DNA of 64,000 nucleotides. It comes from Ramlibacter algicola (GTDB taxonomy: Bacteria; Pseudomonadota; Gammaproteobacteria; Burkholderiales; Burkholderiaceae_C). The stretch spans positions 310,001 to 374,000 of the forward strand of contig NZ_JAEDAO010000001.1 of the NCBI RefSeq assembly GCF_016641735.1, given 5' to 3'. A program made the translations under genes and the position numbers. This document shows positions 8,590-18,755 of the stretch, one piece after another; within the stretch, counting starts at the first letter, position 1; every line of letters starts with the position of its first letter. The notes beneath the pieces were generated by a model that searched no databases, was not told the DNA's origin, and worked only from the letters and a program-made list of their open reading frames with translations.

Positions 8590-10187
8590 GCGCGCGGCGC
8601 GGCCAGGTACCGCTGCGCATCCTTCGGGAAGGCCGCCTTGTAGCGCGCCAGCAGCACCGCCGCCTCTTGATCCTTGCCCAGCAGCAGCGCACTGTCGATG
8701 GCGCGCTCGACCACGCGCGGCTCCGGCGAGTAGTGCAGCATCGCCTGCGACTGGGCCCACACCGCCGTCGCATTCGCGCGTGACGGCGCCGTGAGCGTCA
8801 ACTCCGCGAACGTCGCCTGGGACGCGAACAGCCGGGCCCGCCGTGCGGTCGCCAGCGGGTCCTCGCGCGCCGCGGCCCACCGCTGCTTCACGGGCAAGTA
8901 GGCCTGGCTGGCCAGGACATAGTCCCAGGCCGCGGCCGCCACCAGGCACAAGCCGGCGACGCCCACGACCACCCTCGCCAGCGGCGGCCAGGACCAGCGC
9001 GACACCGTGCCGGCCCCCAGCCACGCAAGGGCGGCGCCGAACACGATCTGGAACGGGCCGTACCAGAGCGGGTACTCGAGCAGGCTGTGCACGAGGACCA
9101 TGCCTGCGAGCATCCACGCCAGTTGCCGCAGCGGGTCCGCCTCCGCCCAGGGCCGCCGGCGCAGGCCCCAAACCGCCGCGCCGGCGCAGGCCAGGACCGC
9201 GAACGGCACGCCCAGCTCGACGGCCAGGTGAAGCGCGAAGTTGTGCGCGTTGTCGAGGATGTCGCAGAACCGGGCCCCCGGGTAGGGCGTCACGAAGTGC
9301 GCGTAATCCAGCTCGCCCCAGCCCCAGCCCGCCCAGGGCCGCTGCGCGACCAGGTGCAGCACGTCCTCCCACAGCACGCGCCGGCTGCTGCAACTGTCGA
9401 TGCTGCCGACGCGCCCCCACAGCGTGCGGCTGGGCAGCACGCCGGTGGCGGCCTGTGCGATCCAGGGCAGCAGCACGAGGGCCGCTGCGTAGCCCAGGGC
9501 GGCCACGCCCAGCATGCGCCAGCGGTGGCCGCGCTCGGCCGACGGCCACGCGAGCAGCGCGGCGGCCAGCAACGCCATTTGCAGCAGCGCCGTGCGCGAC
9601 GTGGTCGCGGCACTGGCCACGGCGAGCAGCGCCATGAGCACGAACTGCGCGCGCCGGCCGACGCCGATGCGGCCGAACAGCAACACCGCGACCCCCAGCC
9701 AGCAGAGCGTGGAGAACTGGTTCGGCTGCCGCAGGTTGGCGTACGCATCGCCGATGCTGGCCGCGCTCACCATCGGCACCAGCGCGTGCGCGGCACCGAA
9801 GTACTGCAGCAACGCGATCACGGCGCTGCCGGCGGCCGCCATGAGCAGCCCGGCACAGAAGCCTTGCGTGAGCTCCCCGTCTCCTGCCGGTGCGCCCCCA
9901 ACCGCGACCAGCAGCAAGCCGGCCGCCAGATAGGCGTTCTCCTGCGCCGAAGCGGGGTGCAGCAGCGTGGCGACGGCGGCGACGGCGAGCGCGAGCACCA
10001 CGAGGCCCAGGCGCTCGCGGGTCGCCGGCACGGCGAGCAGCCACACGACGAGCGCGCAGGCCGCGCTCACCAGCCACGGGACCACCGTCGACGAAGGACC
10101 GAAGGTGGCGGGGCTCAGCCAGGGAATCGCGGTGAGGACGGCGGCGGCGGCCGCGCGGACGCCGGGCTGGCGAGGCGCAGCACTCAC
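8580..10187 (-). CDS. PglL/Wzy-type O-oligosaccharyltransferase (O-antigen ligase family)
   Basis: A 535-residue polytopic membrane protein with about ten hydrophobic segments, the Wzy_C motif region ([19 protein letters not shown] CDILDNAHN, then the ligase-type periplasmic loop) and a soluble C-terminal segment resembling the PglL_A/Wzy_C_2 extension (from about residue 400). PglL-type enzymes move a lipid-linked glycan onto Ser/Thr of pilins or other proteins in the periplasm; WaaL-type enzymes move O-antigen to lipid A core. Position near TfpX, pilA and the glycan genes favours protein (pilin) O-glycosylation. The start is GTG 10187, overlapping the upstream glycosyltransferase stop (GTGA). 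Confidence 0.85.
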   Translation of the reverse strand: MSAAPRQPGVRAAAAAVLTAIPWLSPATFGPSSTVVPWLVSAACALVVWLLAVPATRERLGLVVLALAVAAVATLLHPASAQENAYLAAGLLLVAVGGAPAGDGELTQGFCAGLLMAAAGSAVIALLQYFGAAHALVPMVSAASIGDAYANLRQPNQFSTLCWLGVAVLLFGRIGVGRRAQFVLMALLAVASAATTSRTALLQMALLAAALLAWPSAERGHRWRMLGVAALGYAAALVLLPWIAQAATGVLPSRTLWGRVGSIDSCSSRRVLWEDVLHLVAQRPWAGWGWGELDYAHFVTPYPGARFCDILDNAHNFALHLAVELGVPFAVLACAGAAVWGLRRRPWAEADPLRQLAWMLAGMVLVHSLLEYPLWYGPFQIVFGAALAWLGAGTVSRWSWPPLARVVVGVAGLCLVAAAAWDYVLASQAYLPVKQRWAAAREDPLATARRARLFASQATFAELTLTAPSRANATAVWAQSQAMLHYSPEPRVVERAIDSALLLGKDQEAAVLLARYKAAFPKDAQRYLAAPRAQD

Positions 10188-11401
10188 CGCAGCTCGCCGA
10201 TCAGGCGGTCCTCGACCTGCAGGCCGCCCTGCCACGCCTGCCAGGCCCGGTCCAGGATGTCCAGGTAGCCGTCGCGGAAGCGCTCGGCGCTGAAGCGCTC
10301 GGCCCACTGCCGGCAGGCGTGCGGATCGATGTGGGCGCGATCGAAGTCCTCGACCGCCGCGCGCAGGGCCGCCGCACTCTGTTCGAAGAAGAGCAGCCCG
10401 GTCGGCTGCTCCGCACTGCGCACGTCGCGCACGGTCTCGGCCGAGCCGCCGATGCCGTAGGCGATCACCGGCGTGCCACAGGCCTGCGCCTCCACGGGGG
10501 AGATGCCGAAGTCCTCCTGCGCGGCGAACAGGAATGCGCGCGCGCTGCCCACCTGCTGCTGCACGACCTCGTGCGGCTGCCATCCCATCAGCGTGACGTT
10601 CGGCGGGCACATCGCGCGCAGGTGGCCCATTTCGGGACCATCGCCGATGACGACCAGCTTGCGCTGCGGCATCTCGCGGAACGCCTGCAGCAGCAACTCG
10701 ATGCGCTTGTACGAGACCAGCCGCGACACCGTGACGTAGTGGTCGCCCTTGTGGTCCTCCAGGGCGAACCGCCCGGTCGCCACCGGCGGGTGCAGCACCA
10801 GCGCACGCCGACGGTAGGTGCGCCAGATGCGGCGCGCGACGTGCTCCGAGTTGGCCAGGAACAGGTCGACGTTGTTCGCGGTCTGCCGGTCCCACTGGCG
10901 CAGCCGGTGGAAGATGTGGCGCGCGAGCAGCCCCTTGGCGCCGCGGCCCAGGCCGTAGTCGGCCAGGTACTCATGGTGCAGGTCCCAGGCGTAGCGCATG
11001 GGCGAGTGCACGTAGCTCACGTGCAGCTGCTGCGCCGTCGTGAGCACGCCCTTGGCGAACGCGTGCGAGCTGGAGACGATGAGGTCCGCGTCACGCAGGT
11101 CGTGCGTCTCCACCGCGAGCGGCGTCAGCGGCAGGTAGTGCCAGAACCGCGAACGCACGAAGGGCGCCCGCTGCAGGAAGGTGGTGCGGATCGGCAGGCC
11201 GGGCAGCTTGTCCCGGTCAGTGTCGGACAGGAAGTCGATGGTCGCGTGCAGCGCCTGCGCGGGACGTGCCTGGTGCATGTGCGCCACGACGTCCTCGGAG
11301 CCGCCCCAGTCGGTCAGCCACTCGTGCACGTACGACAGCCGCGGGGCCGCCGCGCTGCCGGCGGGATCGCCGGGACGAAGCGGGAAGTCGACGCTGGCCA
11401 T
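10184..11401 (-). CDS. Glycosyltransferase family 4
   Basis: A 405-residue GT-B enzyme. The N-terminal half begins PRLSYVHEWLTDWGGSE with the Gly-rich acceptor-side loop. The C-terminal half has VTVSRLVSYKRIELLLQAF, the LVVIGDGPE strand, and the nucleotide-sugar-binding E-x7-E motif EDFGISPVEAQACGTPVIAY. It resembles WbaZ/mannosyltransferase-like enzymes of O-antigen and exopolysaccharide loci; donor and acceptor cannot be read. No ribosome site is evident. TAGCAT at 11411-11416 (minus) is a possible -10 about nine bases before the ATG. It is coupled to the downstream oligosaccharyltransferase by GTGA and diverges from the GT9 gene. Confidence 0.88.
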   Translation of the reverse strand: MASVDFPLRPGDPAGSAAAPRLSYVHEWLTDWGGSEDVVAHMHQARPAQALHATIDFLSDTDRDKLPGLPIRTTFLQRAPFVRSRFWHYLPLTPLAVETHDLRDADLIVSSSHAFAKGVLTTAQQLHVSYVHSPMRYAWDLHHEYLADYGLGRGAKGLLARHIFHRLRQWDRQTANNVDLFLANSEHVARRIWRTYRRRALVLHPPVATGRFALEDHKGDHYVTVSRLVSYKRIELLLQAFREMPQRKLVVIGDGPEMGHLRAMCPPNVTLMGWQPHEVVQQQVGSARAFLFAAQEDFGISPVEAQACGTPVIAYGIGGSAETVRDVRSAEQPTGLLFFEQSAAALRAAVEDFDRAHIDPHACRQWAERFSAERFRDGYLDILDRAWQAWQGGLQVEDRLIGELR

Positions 11402-11441
11402 CGGGGGCGAATGCTACCCGAGGCGACGTGCGTCGCACGGC

Positions 11442-11447
11442 TATAGT
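11442..11447 (+). promoter_or_regulatory. -10-like element (TATAGT) for the GT9 gene
   Basis: TATAGT lies 23 bases before the ATG at 11471, in the 69-base gap between two divergent glycosyltransferase genes. No convincing -35 is visible. Confidence 0.35.
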
Positions 11448-11470
11448 CCGGCCACGATGGCGAGGCGTCG

Positions 11471-12466
11471 ATGAAGGTGCTGCTCTGGAAGATCGGCGCG
11501 CTGGGCGACGTGCTGATGACGACGCCGCTGGTGCGCCAGCTGCGGGCGCGCCTGCCCCAGGCCCGCATCGACTACCTCACCGGCCGCGGCTTCGCCTCCA
11601 TGCTGGCCGACAACCCGCACCTGGACCAGGTGCTCACGTTCGACGAGCACGTGCTCTATGGCCCGCAGGTGCAGCGCGTGCCGGAGGTGCTGCGCCTGCT
11701 GCGCGGCTACGACGCCGTGTACGTGCTGGACAAGCACTGGATCTTCACCTGGCTGGCGGCGCTCGCCCGCATCCCGGTTCGTATCGGCTTCCGGCGCCGC
11801 GCGGCAGAGGGCTGGCCGCTGACGCATGCCGTGCCGTATGGCGCCGTGCGCCACGAGATCGACTGCTACCTGGACCTGCTCGATGCCGCTGGCCTGGGCG
11901 CGGATCGCACGGACGTGGCGCTGGACGCGCCGGCGCTGGAGGGGATGGCGCCCGCGGTCGCCGACGCCGAAGCGGCCACCGTTCTCGTCAACGCGGGCGG
12001 GCGCAATGCGCACGAGGACAGCACCGTGCGGCGCATGCCCGAGACGCTGTTCGCCGAGCTCGTGCAAGCCTGCGCCGAGCGCGGGCCGGTCCTCTTCCTC
12101 GGCTCCGCGGCGGAACGGCCGCTGTATGCCGCGTACGAATCGGACCGCTGCGTGAACCTGTGCGGCCGCACGTCGCTGGGCAGCGCGGCCGCCACATTGC
12201 GCCAGGCCGCGCGCGTCGTCACGACCGATACCGGCCTGATGCACCTGGCCGCGGCGGTGAACCCGCGTGTGACGGCGGTGTTCGGGCCCACCCACCCGCT
12301 GCGCAAGTGCCCGCCCGGCGCGAATTGGGTCTGGACCGACGAGGCGCAGTACGACCCGCGCTACGAGTTGTTCGGCACCGTGCCGCGCGGGCGGTATTTC
12401 ACCGGCCTGTGCGCGCAAGACCTGCTCGGCGCCGCGCAACCGTCCCCCCTCGGCCGTTCGCGTTGA
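11471..12466 (+). CDS. Glycosyltransferase family 9 (heptosyltransferase-like)
   Basis: A 331-residue GT-B protein beginning MKVLLWKIGALGDVLMTTPLVRQLR, the hallmark of WaaC/WaaF-type heptosyltransferases. The C-terminal half has VLVNAGGRNAHED, LFLGSAAE and the donor-site motif TTDTGLMHLAAAV followed by VFGPTHP. Such enzymes use ADP-heptose or related sugars at the cytoplasmic face of the inner membrane. Alone among glycan genes it is on the plus strand here and ends three bases from the convergent GT2 gene. Whether it acts on LPS core or on the pilin/O-glycan cannot be told from sequence. Confidence 0.88.
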   Translation: MKVLLWKIGALGDVLMTTPLVRQLRARLPQARIDYLTGRGFASMLADNPHLDQVLTFDEHVLYGPQVQRVPEVLRLLRGYDAVYVLDKHWIFTWLAALARIPVRIGFRRRAAEGWPLTHAVPYGAVRHEIDCYLDLLDAAGLGADRTDVALDAPALEGMAPAVADAEAATVLVNAGGRNAHEDSTVRRMPETLFAELVQACAERGPVLFLGSAAERPLYAAYESDRCVNLCGRTSLGSAAATLRQAARVVTTDTGLMHLAAAVNPRVTAVFGPTHPLRKCPPGANWVWTDEAQYDPRYELFGTVPRGRYFTGLCAQDLLGAAQPSPLGRSR

Positions 12467-12469
12467 GGC

Positions 12470-13450
12470 CTAGCTGGCGCCGCGCTCCTGCGTGTCGCGC
12501 CCCGACCACGACGAAGGCGAGGCCATCAAGGCCGCGACGAGGCGCGCACGCGCCCATTCGCCATGCAGCAACCGGTCGGCCACCACGACTGCGAGGCTGC
12601 ACCACACGACCGGCAGCAGTTGCGGCCACAGCTTGCGCGTGATCCGCAGCCTGCTCGTCACCCCATAGCGCTCGGACAGCAGCGACTTGTTGCGCACGCC
12701 GCCCCGCGAACCGGTGCTCGCGCCTTCCTTGTGGCGCAGCCGGCTGCCCAGGGCCACGAGCGAGCGATAGCCCTGGCGGCGCCCGCGCTCGGCCCAGTCC
12801 ATCTCCTCGCAGTACAGGAAGTAGCCCGGATCCATCGGCCCGACCCGTTCGAGGAAGCCCGCGTCGACATACATCGACGCCCCCACCGGGTAGTCGACCG
12901 GAATGCGCACAGTCGATCCCGGCTCGACGCGCGTGTCGTGCCAGCCCACGCCCAGCCAGCGGCGATAGACGCCTGCCACCGCCTGCACTTCCTGCGGCCG
13001 GTCCCAATCGAGCAGGACCGACCCGCAGATGCCGGCGTCGGCCACGCTGGCATGCGCCGCCAGCAATGCGGCCAGCGCACCGGGCTCGGCCTCGACGTCG
13101 TTGTTCAAGAGCCAGAAGCCGCGGGGCTGCCATCGGCCGCGTGCCCAGTCGATGCCCGCATTCAGGCCGCCTGCGTAGCCCAGGTTCGCGCCCAGCACCA
13201 CGACGTGCACGGACAGCACGCCGTTGTCCTGCTGCGGCCATTCGAAGCCGCCGCCGTCGGCCGCGCCGCCGCGCGCAGCGAGCCAGCCGGTGAGTTCCGC
13301 CACCGAGTCGTCGGTCGAGCCGTTGTCGCAGACGACGATGCGCAGCGGCACGTCGCGCTGCGCGAACAGGCTGGCCAGGCAGACGAGCGTGTCGCGCCAG
13401 CCGTTCCAGTTGACGACGACGGCGCAGACGGGAGCGTTGTGGTCAACCAT
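12470..13450 (-). CDS. Glycosyltransferase family 2 (rhamnosyltransferase-like)
   Basis: A 326-residue GT-A enzyme. The N-terminal part has CAVVVNWNGWRDTLVCLASL, CDNGSTDDS and GFWLLNNDVEAEPGAL; the NNDVE segment is the metal-binding DxD equivalent. Then follow VDYPVGASMYVDAGFLERVG and YFLYCEEMDWAERGRRQGY, typical of WbbL-like rhamnosyltransferases that build lipid-linked glycans. The C-terminal 60 residues include a hydrophobic stretch that may associate with the membrane. It starts at ATG 13450, overlapping the upstream GT4 gene by eight bases. It is the last gene of the minus-strand glycan block and is convergent with GT9. Confidence 0.88.
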   Translation of the reverse strand: MVDHNAPVCAVVVNWNGWRDTLVCLASLFAQRDVPLRIVVCDNGSTDDSVAELTGWLAARGGAADGGGFEWPQQDNGVLSVHVVVLGANLGYAGGLNAGIDWARGRWQPRGFWLLNNDVEAEPGALAALLAAHASVADAGICGSVLLDWDRPQEVQAVAGVYRRWLGVGWHDTRVEPGSTVRIPVDYPVGASMYVDAGFLERVGPMDPGYFLYCEEMDWAERGRRQGYRSLVALGSRLRHKEGASTGSRGGVRNKSLLSERYGVTSRLRITRKLWPQLLPVVWCSLAVVVADRLLHGEWARARLVAALMASPSSWSGRDTQERGAS

Positions 13451-14588
13451 GCACGGCCTCCAGGAGGCACGCCTCCACGCGGCGCACGCAAGCGCCCAGT
13501 TCGAAGCGCTCCAGCGCGCGCTCCCTGCCGGCACGGCCGAAGGACGCCAGCAACCCGGGTTCGGTGAGCAGCCTCAGGAGGGCAGCGCTGAGCGCACGCG
13601 GATCGTCGGCCGCGACGAGCAGCCCGGTCACGCCATCCTCCACGATCTCCTCGGGTCCGCCGCAGCGCGTGGCGAGCACGGGCAGGCCGAGCATCATGGC
13701 CTCGACCAGGGTCCGGCCGAACGGTTCCTCGCGGGCACTGGACACGAGCAGGTCGGCGTCGGACAGCGCAGCCTCGATGGGGTCGACCCATCCGAGCAAA
13801 CGCACCGCGTCGCCAAGCGAAGCCAACCGCGGCGCGATCTCCCGTGCCATGTAGCGCGGCTCCACGATGCCTGCGACCTCGATCCGCACGCCGGCGCGAG
13901 CCGCGGCCGGCAGCAGGGCGACCGCATCGAGCAGGACGTCCAAGCCCTTGCGATGGTCCATGAACCCCGCCGAGACGATCTTCACCGGATCCGCGCGCCG
14001 GACGCCTCGTGGTCGTTCGACGGCGGCGGGCAAGCCGTTGTGCACCACCATGTCCTTCGCCCCGCGCGCGCCGCCGTACCGCGCGAGCAGGGCGTGGGAG
14101 TTGTAGATCACCTTCGCCGACAAGGCACGCACGATGGCCACGATCCCGCGGTTCGGAAGCGGGCTGCGCAATTGCGGATGGCCAGCCGCCTTCTCGCGCA
14201 GATGCCAGACGTGCGGCACGCCCGCCGCCTTTGCGGCAAGCGCGAATTCGAGCACCGTCACCGTGTTCGTGTAGACCAGGTCGAAGCGCTGCGTGCGCAC
14301 GAGGCGCCTGGCCCGCAAGACGCGCCGCGGCAGCCCGCCCACCAGGGTCAGCCAATGGCGGGCCGAGGCGTTGCTTCGATCCGGAACCCAGTGGCAAATC
14401 GGAACGACGTGGACGCGGATCCCGAGGCGCGCGAACGCATCGGAAAGCGGGCCGGCGTAGGGCACGCAGACTTCCACGTCGTGCCCCAGGGCGATCAGGC
14501 CATTCACCACGTCGAACAACGACCGCTGCGCCCCGTACAGCGACGTGTCATGCGACACGGCCAGGATGCGGGCGCGCGCAGCGGTCAT
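13443..14588 (-). CDS. Glycosyltransferase family 4
   Basis: A 381-residue GT-B enzyme. It starts MTAARARILAVSHDTSLYGAQRSL with the acceptor-side loop, and its Rossmann-like C-terminal half has SAGFMDHRKGLDVLLDAV, LLGWVDPIEAAL and the motif SAREEPFGRTLVEAMMLGLPV (E-x7-E with EPFG). The upstream WecF-like gene overlaps by ATGA (stop 14585-14587, start 14588), and the downstream GT2 overlaps by eight bases, so all three are translationally coupled. The sugar specificity is unknown. It probably acts at the cytoplasmic membrane face in building a lipid-linked oligosaccharide. Confidence 0.88.
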   Translation of the reverse strand: MTAARARILAVSHDTSLYGAQRSLFDVVNGLIALGHDVEVCVPYAGPLSDAFARLGIRVHVVPICHWVPDRSNASARHWLTLVGGLPRRVLRARRLVRTQRFDLVYTNTVTVLEFALAAKAAGVPHVWHLREKAAGHPQLRSPLPNRGIVAIVRALSAKVIYNSHALLARYGGARGAKDMVVHNGLPAAVERPRGVRRADPVKIVSAGFMDHRKGLDVLLDAVALLPAAARAGVRIEVAGIVEPRYMAREIAPRLASLGDAVRLLGWVDPIEAALSDADLLVSSAREEPFGRTLVEAMMLGLPVLATRCGGPEEIVEDGVTGLLVAADDPRALSAALLRLLTEPGLLASFGRAGRERALERFELGACVRRVEACLLEAVHG

Positions 14589-15847
14589 GCTGCTTCGCGC
14601 TCGTGGGCTTGCGCCAGGCGCGCGAGCATGGCGCGCGTCGTTGCCAGGATCGACGGCCGGCCGAAACGGCTGCCGATCCTGCTGCGCACGGCGGCCAAAT
14701 CGGCCCCTGCCACGGGGGTCCCGCCACCACGGCGCAGGAAATCGGCCAGGCCCTCCATGTCGTGCACGTCGACGCCGAGGCGGCGCAGGCTGGCGACGAG
14801 GGAGTTCTCGGCGCGAAGGAACACATGCGCGCCGCTGCAAAGCGCGAACACGATGTTGCCGGCCGCCTGCTGGCGCCGGTGGTTCATGACGACCACCGAG
14901 CACGCGCCCAGGACCTCCGCGTAGGCGTGCGGCTCCATGTACTCGCGCAGCGGCAGGAACCGGTCCCCGAGCAGGCGGTGGCCGGCCGACTCGATCGCGT
15001 CCCCATAGCGGGCATCGCCGTAGCTCAGGGGACAGACGACCCTTCGGCCGGCCGGGAGGATGTCGGCAAGCAGCTCCAGCGCCTCGAGGTGGTTGTTGGT
15101 GGGCGTGGCGCTGTTGCCCAGCAGGACATCGCCGCCCGTCGGCCCGTCCGGGCATCGGTCCGGATCGAAGGACTCGGCCCAGTAGCAGTTCCAGTCGAGC
15201 AAGGGAACGTCGAAGGCCGGGTGCCCTTGCCTGATTCCGTCGAAATCCTCGTGCGTCACGGCGAACCCGCGAAAGCGGTTCAGCAAGCCGATCTCGCCGG
15301 GGCGGCCGGCGCCGATGCTGCGCAAGGTACGGCGGCGGCGGTACCGCTGGATCGCCTGCCGCGGCTGCGTGGCCGCGCGCGCCAGGCCGACGAGGTGCCC
15401 GCCGACAACGGCACGCCGGCGCGCGGGCCGGTCGGGGTCGTCGCGCAGTTCGCCGACCAGCGCGCCCGTCCTGGGCAGCAGCAACTCGCGTTCGGCACGC
15501 AGGAGGTGGTAGTAGTCGGAGCCCCACGCCATCCACAGGAAACAGGTGGAGTCCGGTGCGGCATGCACGACGAGGCGGGCAGCGTCGTCGAGCGCGTGCA
15601 CCAGGACGGCCGAGTAATCCGGCAACTGCCGCAGCACAGGCGCGTGCAGCAGCATCTCCAGCTCGCAGCAGGCCGGCGTGAACGAGCGAAGGTGCCGGAA
15701 GGCACTCCCGGGGCTGCCGATGACCAGGAAATCGTGGGCGCCGGGGGCGGCCTCTTCGAAGACCGCCCGCGCAGCGTCGATGTACTTGTCGTCGTGGACG
15801 AGGTGGAGGAACCTTCCCGTCGCAGGCCGCAGGCTGGCGAGGCTCAC
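14585..15847 (-). CDS. WecF-like (GT56) TDP-N-acetylfucosamine:lipid II N-acetylfucosaminyltransferase family protein
   Basis: A 420-residue protein. Landmarks match WecF/RffT of enterobacterial common antigen synthesis: HLVHDDKYIDAA near the N-terminus, WMAWGSDYYHLL (WecF has WGxDLY), LLGNSATPTNNHLEAL (WecF LVGNSGDRSNEH), VCPLSYGD and NHRRQQAAGNIVFAL (WecF ARQQGIGT). WecF adds 4-acetamido-fucose to lipid-linked intermediates. Here the acceptor may instead be a pilin or O-glycan precursor, since no other ECA genes are visible. The start is GTG 15847, overlapping the ABC-transporter stop (GTGA). It is somewhat longer than E. coli WecF (359); the extra residues lie in the middle (about 110-190). 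Confidence 0.75.
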   Translation of the reverse strand: MSLASLRPATGRFLHLVHDDKYIDAARAVFEEAAPGAHDFLVIGSPGSAFRHLRSFTPACCELEMLLHAPVLRQLPDYSAVLVHALDDAARLVVHAAPDSTCFLWMAWGSDYYHLLRAERELLLPRTGALVGELRDDPDRPARRRAVVGGHLVGLARAATQPRQAIQRYRRRRTLRSIGAGRPGEIGLLNRFRGFAVTHEDFDGIRQGHPAFDVPLLDWNCYWAESFDPDRCPDGPTGGDVLLGNSATPTNNHLEALELLADILPAGRRVVCPLSYGDARYGDAIESAGHRLLGDRFLPLREYMEPHAYAEVLGACSVVVMNHRRQQAAGNIVFALCSGAHVFLRAENSLVASLRRLGVDVHDMEGLADFLRRGGGTPVAGADLAAVRSRIGSRFGRPSILATTRAMLARLAQAHEREAA

Positions 15848-17556
15848 GCGGCTTCGCCCCTGGCGTCGACGAGGCGGCCGTCCCGGAGGTCCAGCACGAC
15901 GTCTGCCGCCTCCAGCGGCGCGGGCCGGTGCGACACCAGCACCACCGCGGTGGTCGAAGCCACCTCCCTCAGCGTTGCGAGCAACTCCCGTTCCGTCTCC
16001 GGGTCGAGCGCGGCCGTCGGCTCGTCCAGCAGGAGGAAATGGCAGTCCATGTACAGCGCACGCGCGAGTGCGAGCCGTTGCACCTGCCCCCCTGACAACG
16101 ACTGGCCGAAGCCGAGCCGGTGGTCGAGCCCATGCGGGAGCGCGCGCACCACGTGGTCGAGATGCGCAGCGGCCAGCGCGCGCCACACCGCCCCGTCGTC
16201 CACCGTCTCCGGCGGGCGGCCGAACGCCACGTTGGCACGCACGGTGTCGGGAAACACGGCAGGCTGCTGGCCTGCATACGCGACGCGGCCCACCAGCTCC
16301 TGCTTGTGCGCGATGCGCTGCCCATCCAGCTCGATCCAGCCCGAGCCGGGCGTGCGCAGGCCCGCGACGATGTCGAGCAAGGTGCTCTTGCCGGCGCCCG
16401 AGCGGCCCTTGATGCCCACGATCGTCCCGCGCCGCAATTCGAGGTCGAGGCCCTGCAGCACCGGCTTGCCCGGCTCGTAGGCATACGAGACACCCGCCAG
16501 CTTCAACACGGCCGGTCCCGGATGCGATCGATGCACTGCCGCGGCGGCGTGCGCGCCGTGAACTGCGGGGGTCGACAAGGCCCGCAGGATCTTCTCGATG
16601 GTGGGACCGGCGAAACGCATCGCCTGCACGCAACCCACGAGCCGGTTGATGCCCAGCAGGAGCCTGAACCCGGCGACGCCGAACACCCCCATGCTGACGA
16701 CCAGCGCCGGGGCGACGGTACCGCCGCTCTGCCGGTACACGACGAGCAGCAGCACGCCGATGAGCGCCAGTTCGAGGACGAAACGGGGCGACGCCTGCAG
16801 CATCTGGAAGCCGCGGTAGGTCGCCGCCAGCCGCGTCAGCAACGCCTGCAGGTGGACGACGGCGCGCGGGGTGGCCGCGTACACGTACATCTCGCGCAGG
16901 TGGCCGAAGATGCCGGACAGCAGTTTCAGCCTCTGGTCCTCGAAGCCGTGCCGGTCGACGCCCAGGCGCAGGACGACGCGGCGGCTCACGGCTACGAGGA
17001 TGCCCGCCACCGCGCACAGCGTCGCCAGCATCCCGCTGACGAACAGGGGTTGCGTGAGCACGAGGAACAGCACGAGCGCGACCATCACGGTGGCTTCGGC
17101 GAGCAGCGTGAGGCCCGGGAGCAGGACGTTGAAGGCGAAGTACGACATGCCCCCGACCAGCAGGTTGATCTTGGTGCTCTCGTCGACCCGGCTCGCGTCC
17201 TCGTAGTCTTGCCCCATGAGCGACGCGAGCGTCTTCACGCTCAGGTGCACCTGCACGCCGAAGGCGAGGCGCGCTTCCAGCCAGGCCAGGAAGACCATGA
17301 GCAGGTTCTTGGCGAGGTAGATGGCACCGCAGGCGACCGTGATCGTCCTCAGCCCGGCCCCGCCCAGCGTGCCCAGGCCAGGCAGCGGCGCGGTCGCTGG
17401 CGCACCCTGCGTCAGGTGCAGCAACAAGGCGCCGAAGAGTGCCAGTGCGATGACTTCCAGCACCGACGCGACGACGTTGCCGATGGTGAGCACCACCGCC
17501 CCTGCGCGGTGCAGCGGCGCCAGGTGTGCCCACAAGCGGAGGTGGTTGTCGATCAT
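15844..17556 (-). CDS. ABC transporter, fused membrane and ATPase domains (PglK/MsbA-type glycan flippase candidate)
   Basis: A 570-residue half-transporter. Residues 1 to about 310 hold six hydrophobic helices. The ATPase domain follows with Walker A GRSGAGKST, Q-loop (YAGQQPAVF), signature LSGGQ, Walker B FLLLDEP and the H-loop VSHRP. Homodimeric exporters of this type flip lipid-linked oligosaccharides (PglK, WlaB) or lipid A (MsbA). Its place between glycosyltransferases, upstream of the PglL-type gene, supports export of a lipid-linked glycan for transfer in the periplasm. It replaces a Wzx flippase, none of which is seen. It begins two bases after the upstream gene's TAG and overlaps the next start by four. 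Confidence 0.85.
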   Translation of the reverse strand: MIDNHLRLWAHLAPLHRAGAVVLTIGNVVASVLEVIALALFGALLLHLTQGAPATAPLPGLGTLGGAGLRTITVACGAIYLAKNLLMVFLAWLEARLAFGVQVHLSVKTLASLMGQDYEDASRVDESTKINLLVGGMSYFAFNVLLPGLTLLAEATVMVALVLFLVLTQPLFVSGMLATLCAVAGILVAVSRRVVLRLGVDRHGFEDQRLKLLSGIFGHLREMYVYAATPRAVVHLQALLTRLAATYRGFQMLQASPRFVLELALIGVLLLVVYRQSGGTVAPALVVSMGVFGVAGFRLLLGINRLVGCVQAMRFAGPTIEKILRALSTPAVHGAHAAAAVHRSHPGPAVLKLAGVSYAYEPGKPVLQGLDLELRRGTIVGIKGRSGAGKSTLLDIVAGLRTPGSGWIELDGQRIAHKQELVGRVAYAGQQPAVFPDTVRANVAFGRPPETVDDGAVWRALAAAHLDHVVRALPHGLDHRLGFGQSLSGGQVQRLALARALYMDCHFLLLDEPTAALDPETERELLATLREVASTTAVVLVSHRPAPLEAADVVLDLRDGRLVDARGEAA

Positions 17557-17558
17557 GT

Positions 17559-18755
17559 CTAGCCGGCCCGCAAGCAGCCTTGCAGCGTGGCCACATGCGC
17601 CGCATTCCAGCGTGCCGCCATCTCGCGTGCCGCGTTGCCTGCCGCGCGGCGCTGCACCGGGTCGCGCGCGAACCGCAGCACGGCAGCGGCGAATCCGTCG
17701 CCGTCCCCGTCGTCGACGACGCTGAGCCCCGCGCGCATTGTGTCCGGAATCCCGCGTGCGCCCGTCGCGGTCGCCACGCTGGGGACGCCGGCGGCCATCG
17801 CGTCGAGCAGCTTGATGTTGATCCCGGTGCCCACGCGCATCGGGTTCAGCGCCAACGCTGCGCGCCGGAGCGCAGCCTGGGGATCGTCCAGCCAGCCCAG
17901 CTTGCGCACGTGCGGCAGGTCCGGCGCGACGCGGCAGATCGATCCGCCGAGTTCGAGCGTGAACGATGGAAGCTCACGCACGACACGCGGCAGGATGTCG
18001 GCGAGCAACCACTGCAACGCGTCCCTGTTCGCCGCGTTGTCCGAAGCCAGGAACACAGCCTTCCCGTCCTCGCCCTCCTCCACCAGCTCCCCAACCTCGA
18101 GCAGGTGGCCGACGACGGCGACGTGCGGATCCGCAGCCCGCGCGCACGCATCGGCTGCGAGCTGCTCCCGGAAGCGCTGCGCCTCTTCGTCCTGGATCGC
18201 GAGCACGACGTCCGCGCGCCGGAACCCGGCGTTCTCCGCCTGCGGCCGCAGCGACACCCAGTAGTCCGCGATCCCACGCGCGACGTAATCGCGATGCCGG
18301 TTCGCGAAGGCGTCGTGGGTGTCCAGCACGCGCCGCGCCGAGCGCGGGAACGCGTCGAACACCCAGGAGTCCAGGACGTACTCCACCAGCACGACGTCCG
18401 GCGCCAGCCGCAGCTGCCCGAGCGCGCGCAGGAAATCGGCGTCGCGGAAACGGTCGAGCGGCGAGTAGTACGCGCACTCCACGCCGATGCGGCGCAGCAC
18501 GCGCTTGGCCGCCCCGGGGATCGCGCCCCGCACCCATTTGCGCAGCGCGTGGCGCTTGTCGATCCGGTGGAAATGGCCCGCGCCGAAGGCGGCCACATGG
18601 GCGGCGTCGTCGCACGCTTCGTGCGGCGAGCCGAGGACCACGAAGGTGACGTCGTGGCCCAGCCGTTGCAGCGCCAGCGCCAGTTGGCGGATGCGGCTTC
18701 GATTGCCCGCCGTCGTGGGAAACGCCGGGAAGCTGGAGACCATCACGATCTTCAC
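17559..18755 (-). CDS. Glycosyltransferase family 4
   Basis: A 398-residue GT-B enzyme. The start GTG 18755 overlaps the upstream TGA (GTGA) and gives [19 protein letters not shown], with the Gly-rich loop expected of Glyco_trans_4 domains. The donor-binding half has [31 protein letters not shown] and [20 protein letters not shown] (the GTGxxxKxLDAMAxG motif). An internal acidic segment ([11 protein letters not shown]) is unusual but not disruptive. It is similar in layout to the C-terminal domain of the next gene upstream, so the two may be related by duplication. The sugar is unknown. Confidence 0.87.
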   Translation of the reverse strand: MKIVMVSSFPAFPTTAGNRSRIRQLALALQRLGHDVTFVVLGSPHEACDDAAHVAAFGAGHFHRIDKRHALRKWVRGAIPGAAKRVLRRIGVECAYYSPLDRFRDADFLRALGQLRLAPDVVLVEYVLDSWVFDAFPRSARRVLDTHDAFANRHRDYVARGIADYWVSLRPQAENAGFRRADVVLAIQDEEAQRFREQLAADACARAADPHVAVVGHLLEVGELVEEGEDGKAVFLASDNAANRDALQWLLADILPRVVRELPSFTLELGGSICRVAPDLPHVRKLGWLDDPQAALRRAALALNPMRVGTGINIKLLDAMAAGVPSVATATGARGIPDTMRAGLSVVDDGDGDGFAAAVLRFARDPVQRRAAGNAAREMAARWNAAHVATLQGCLRAG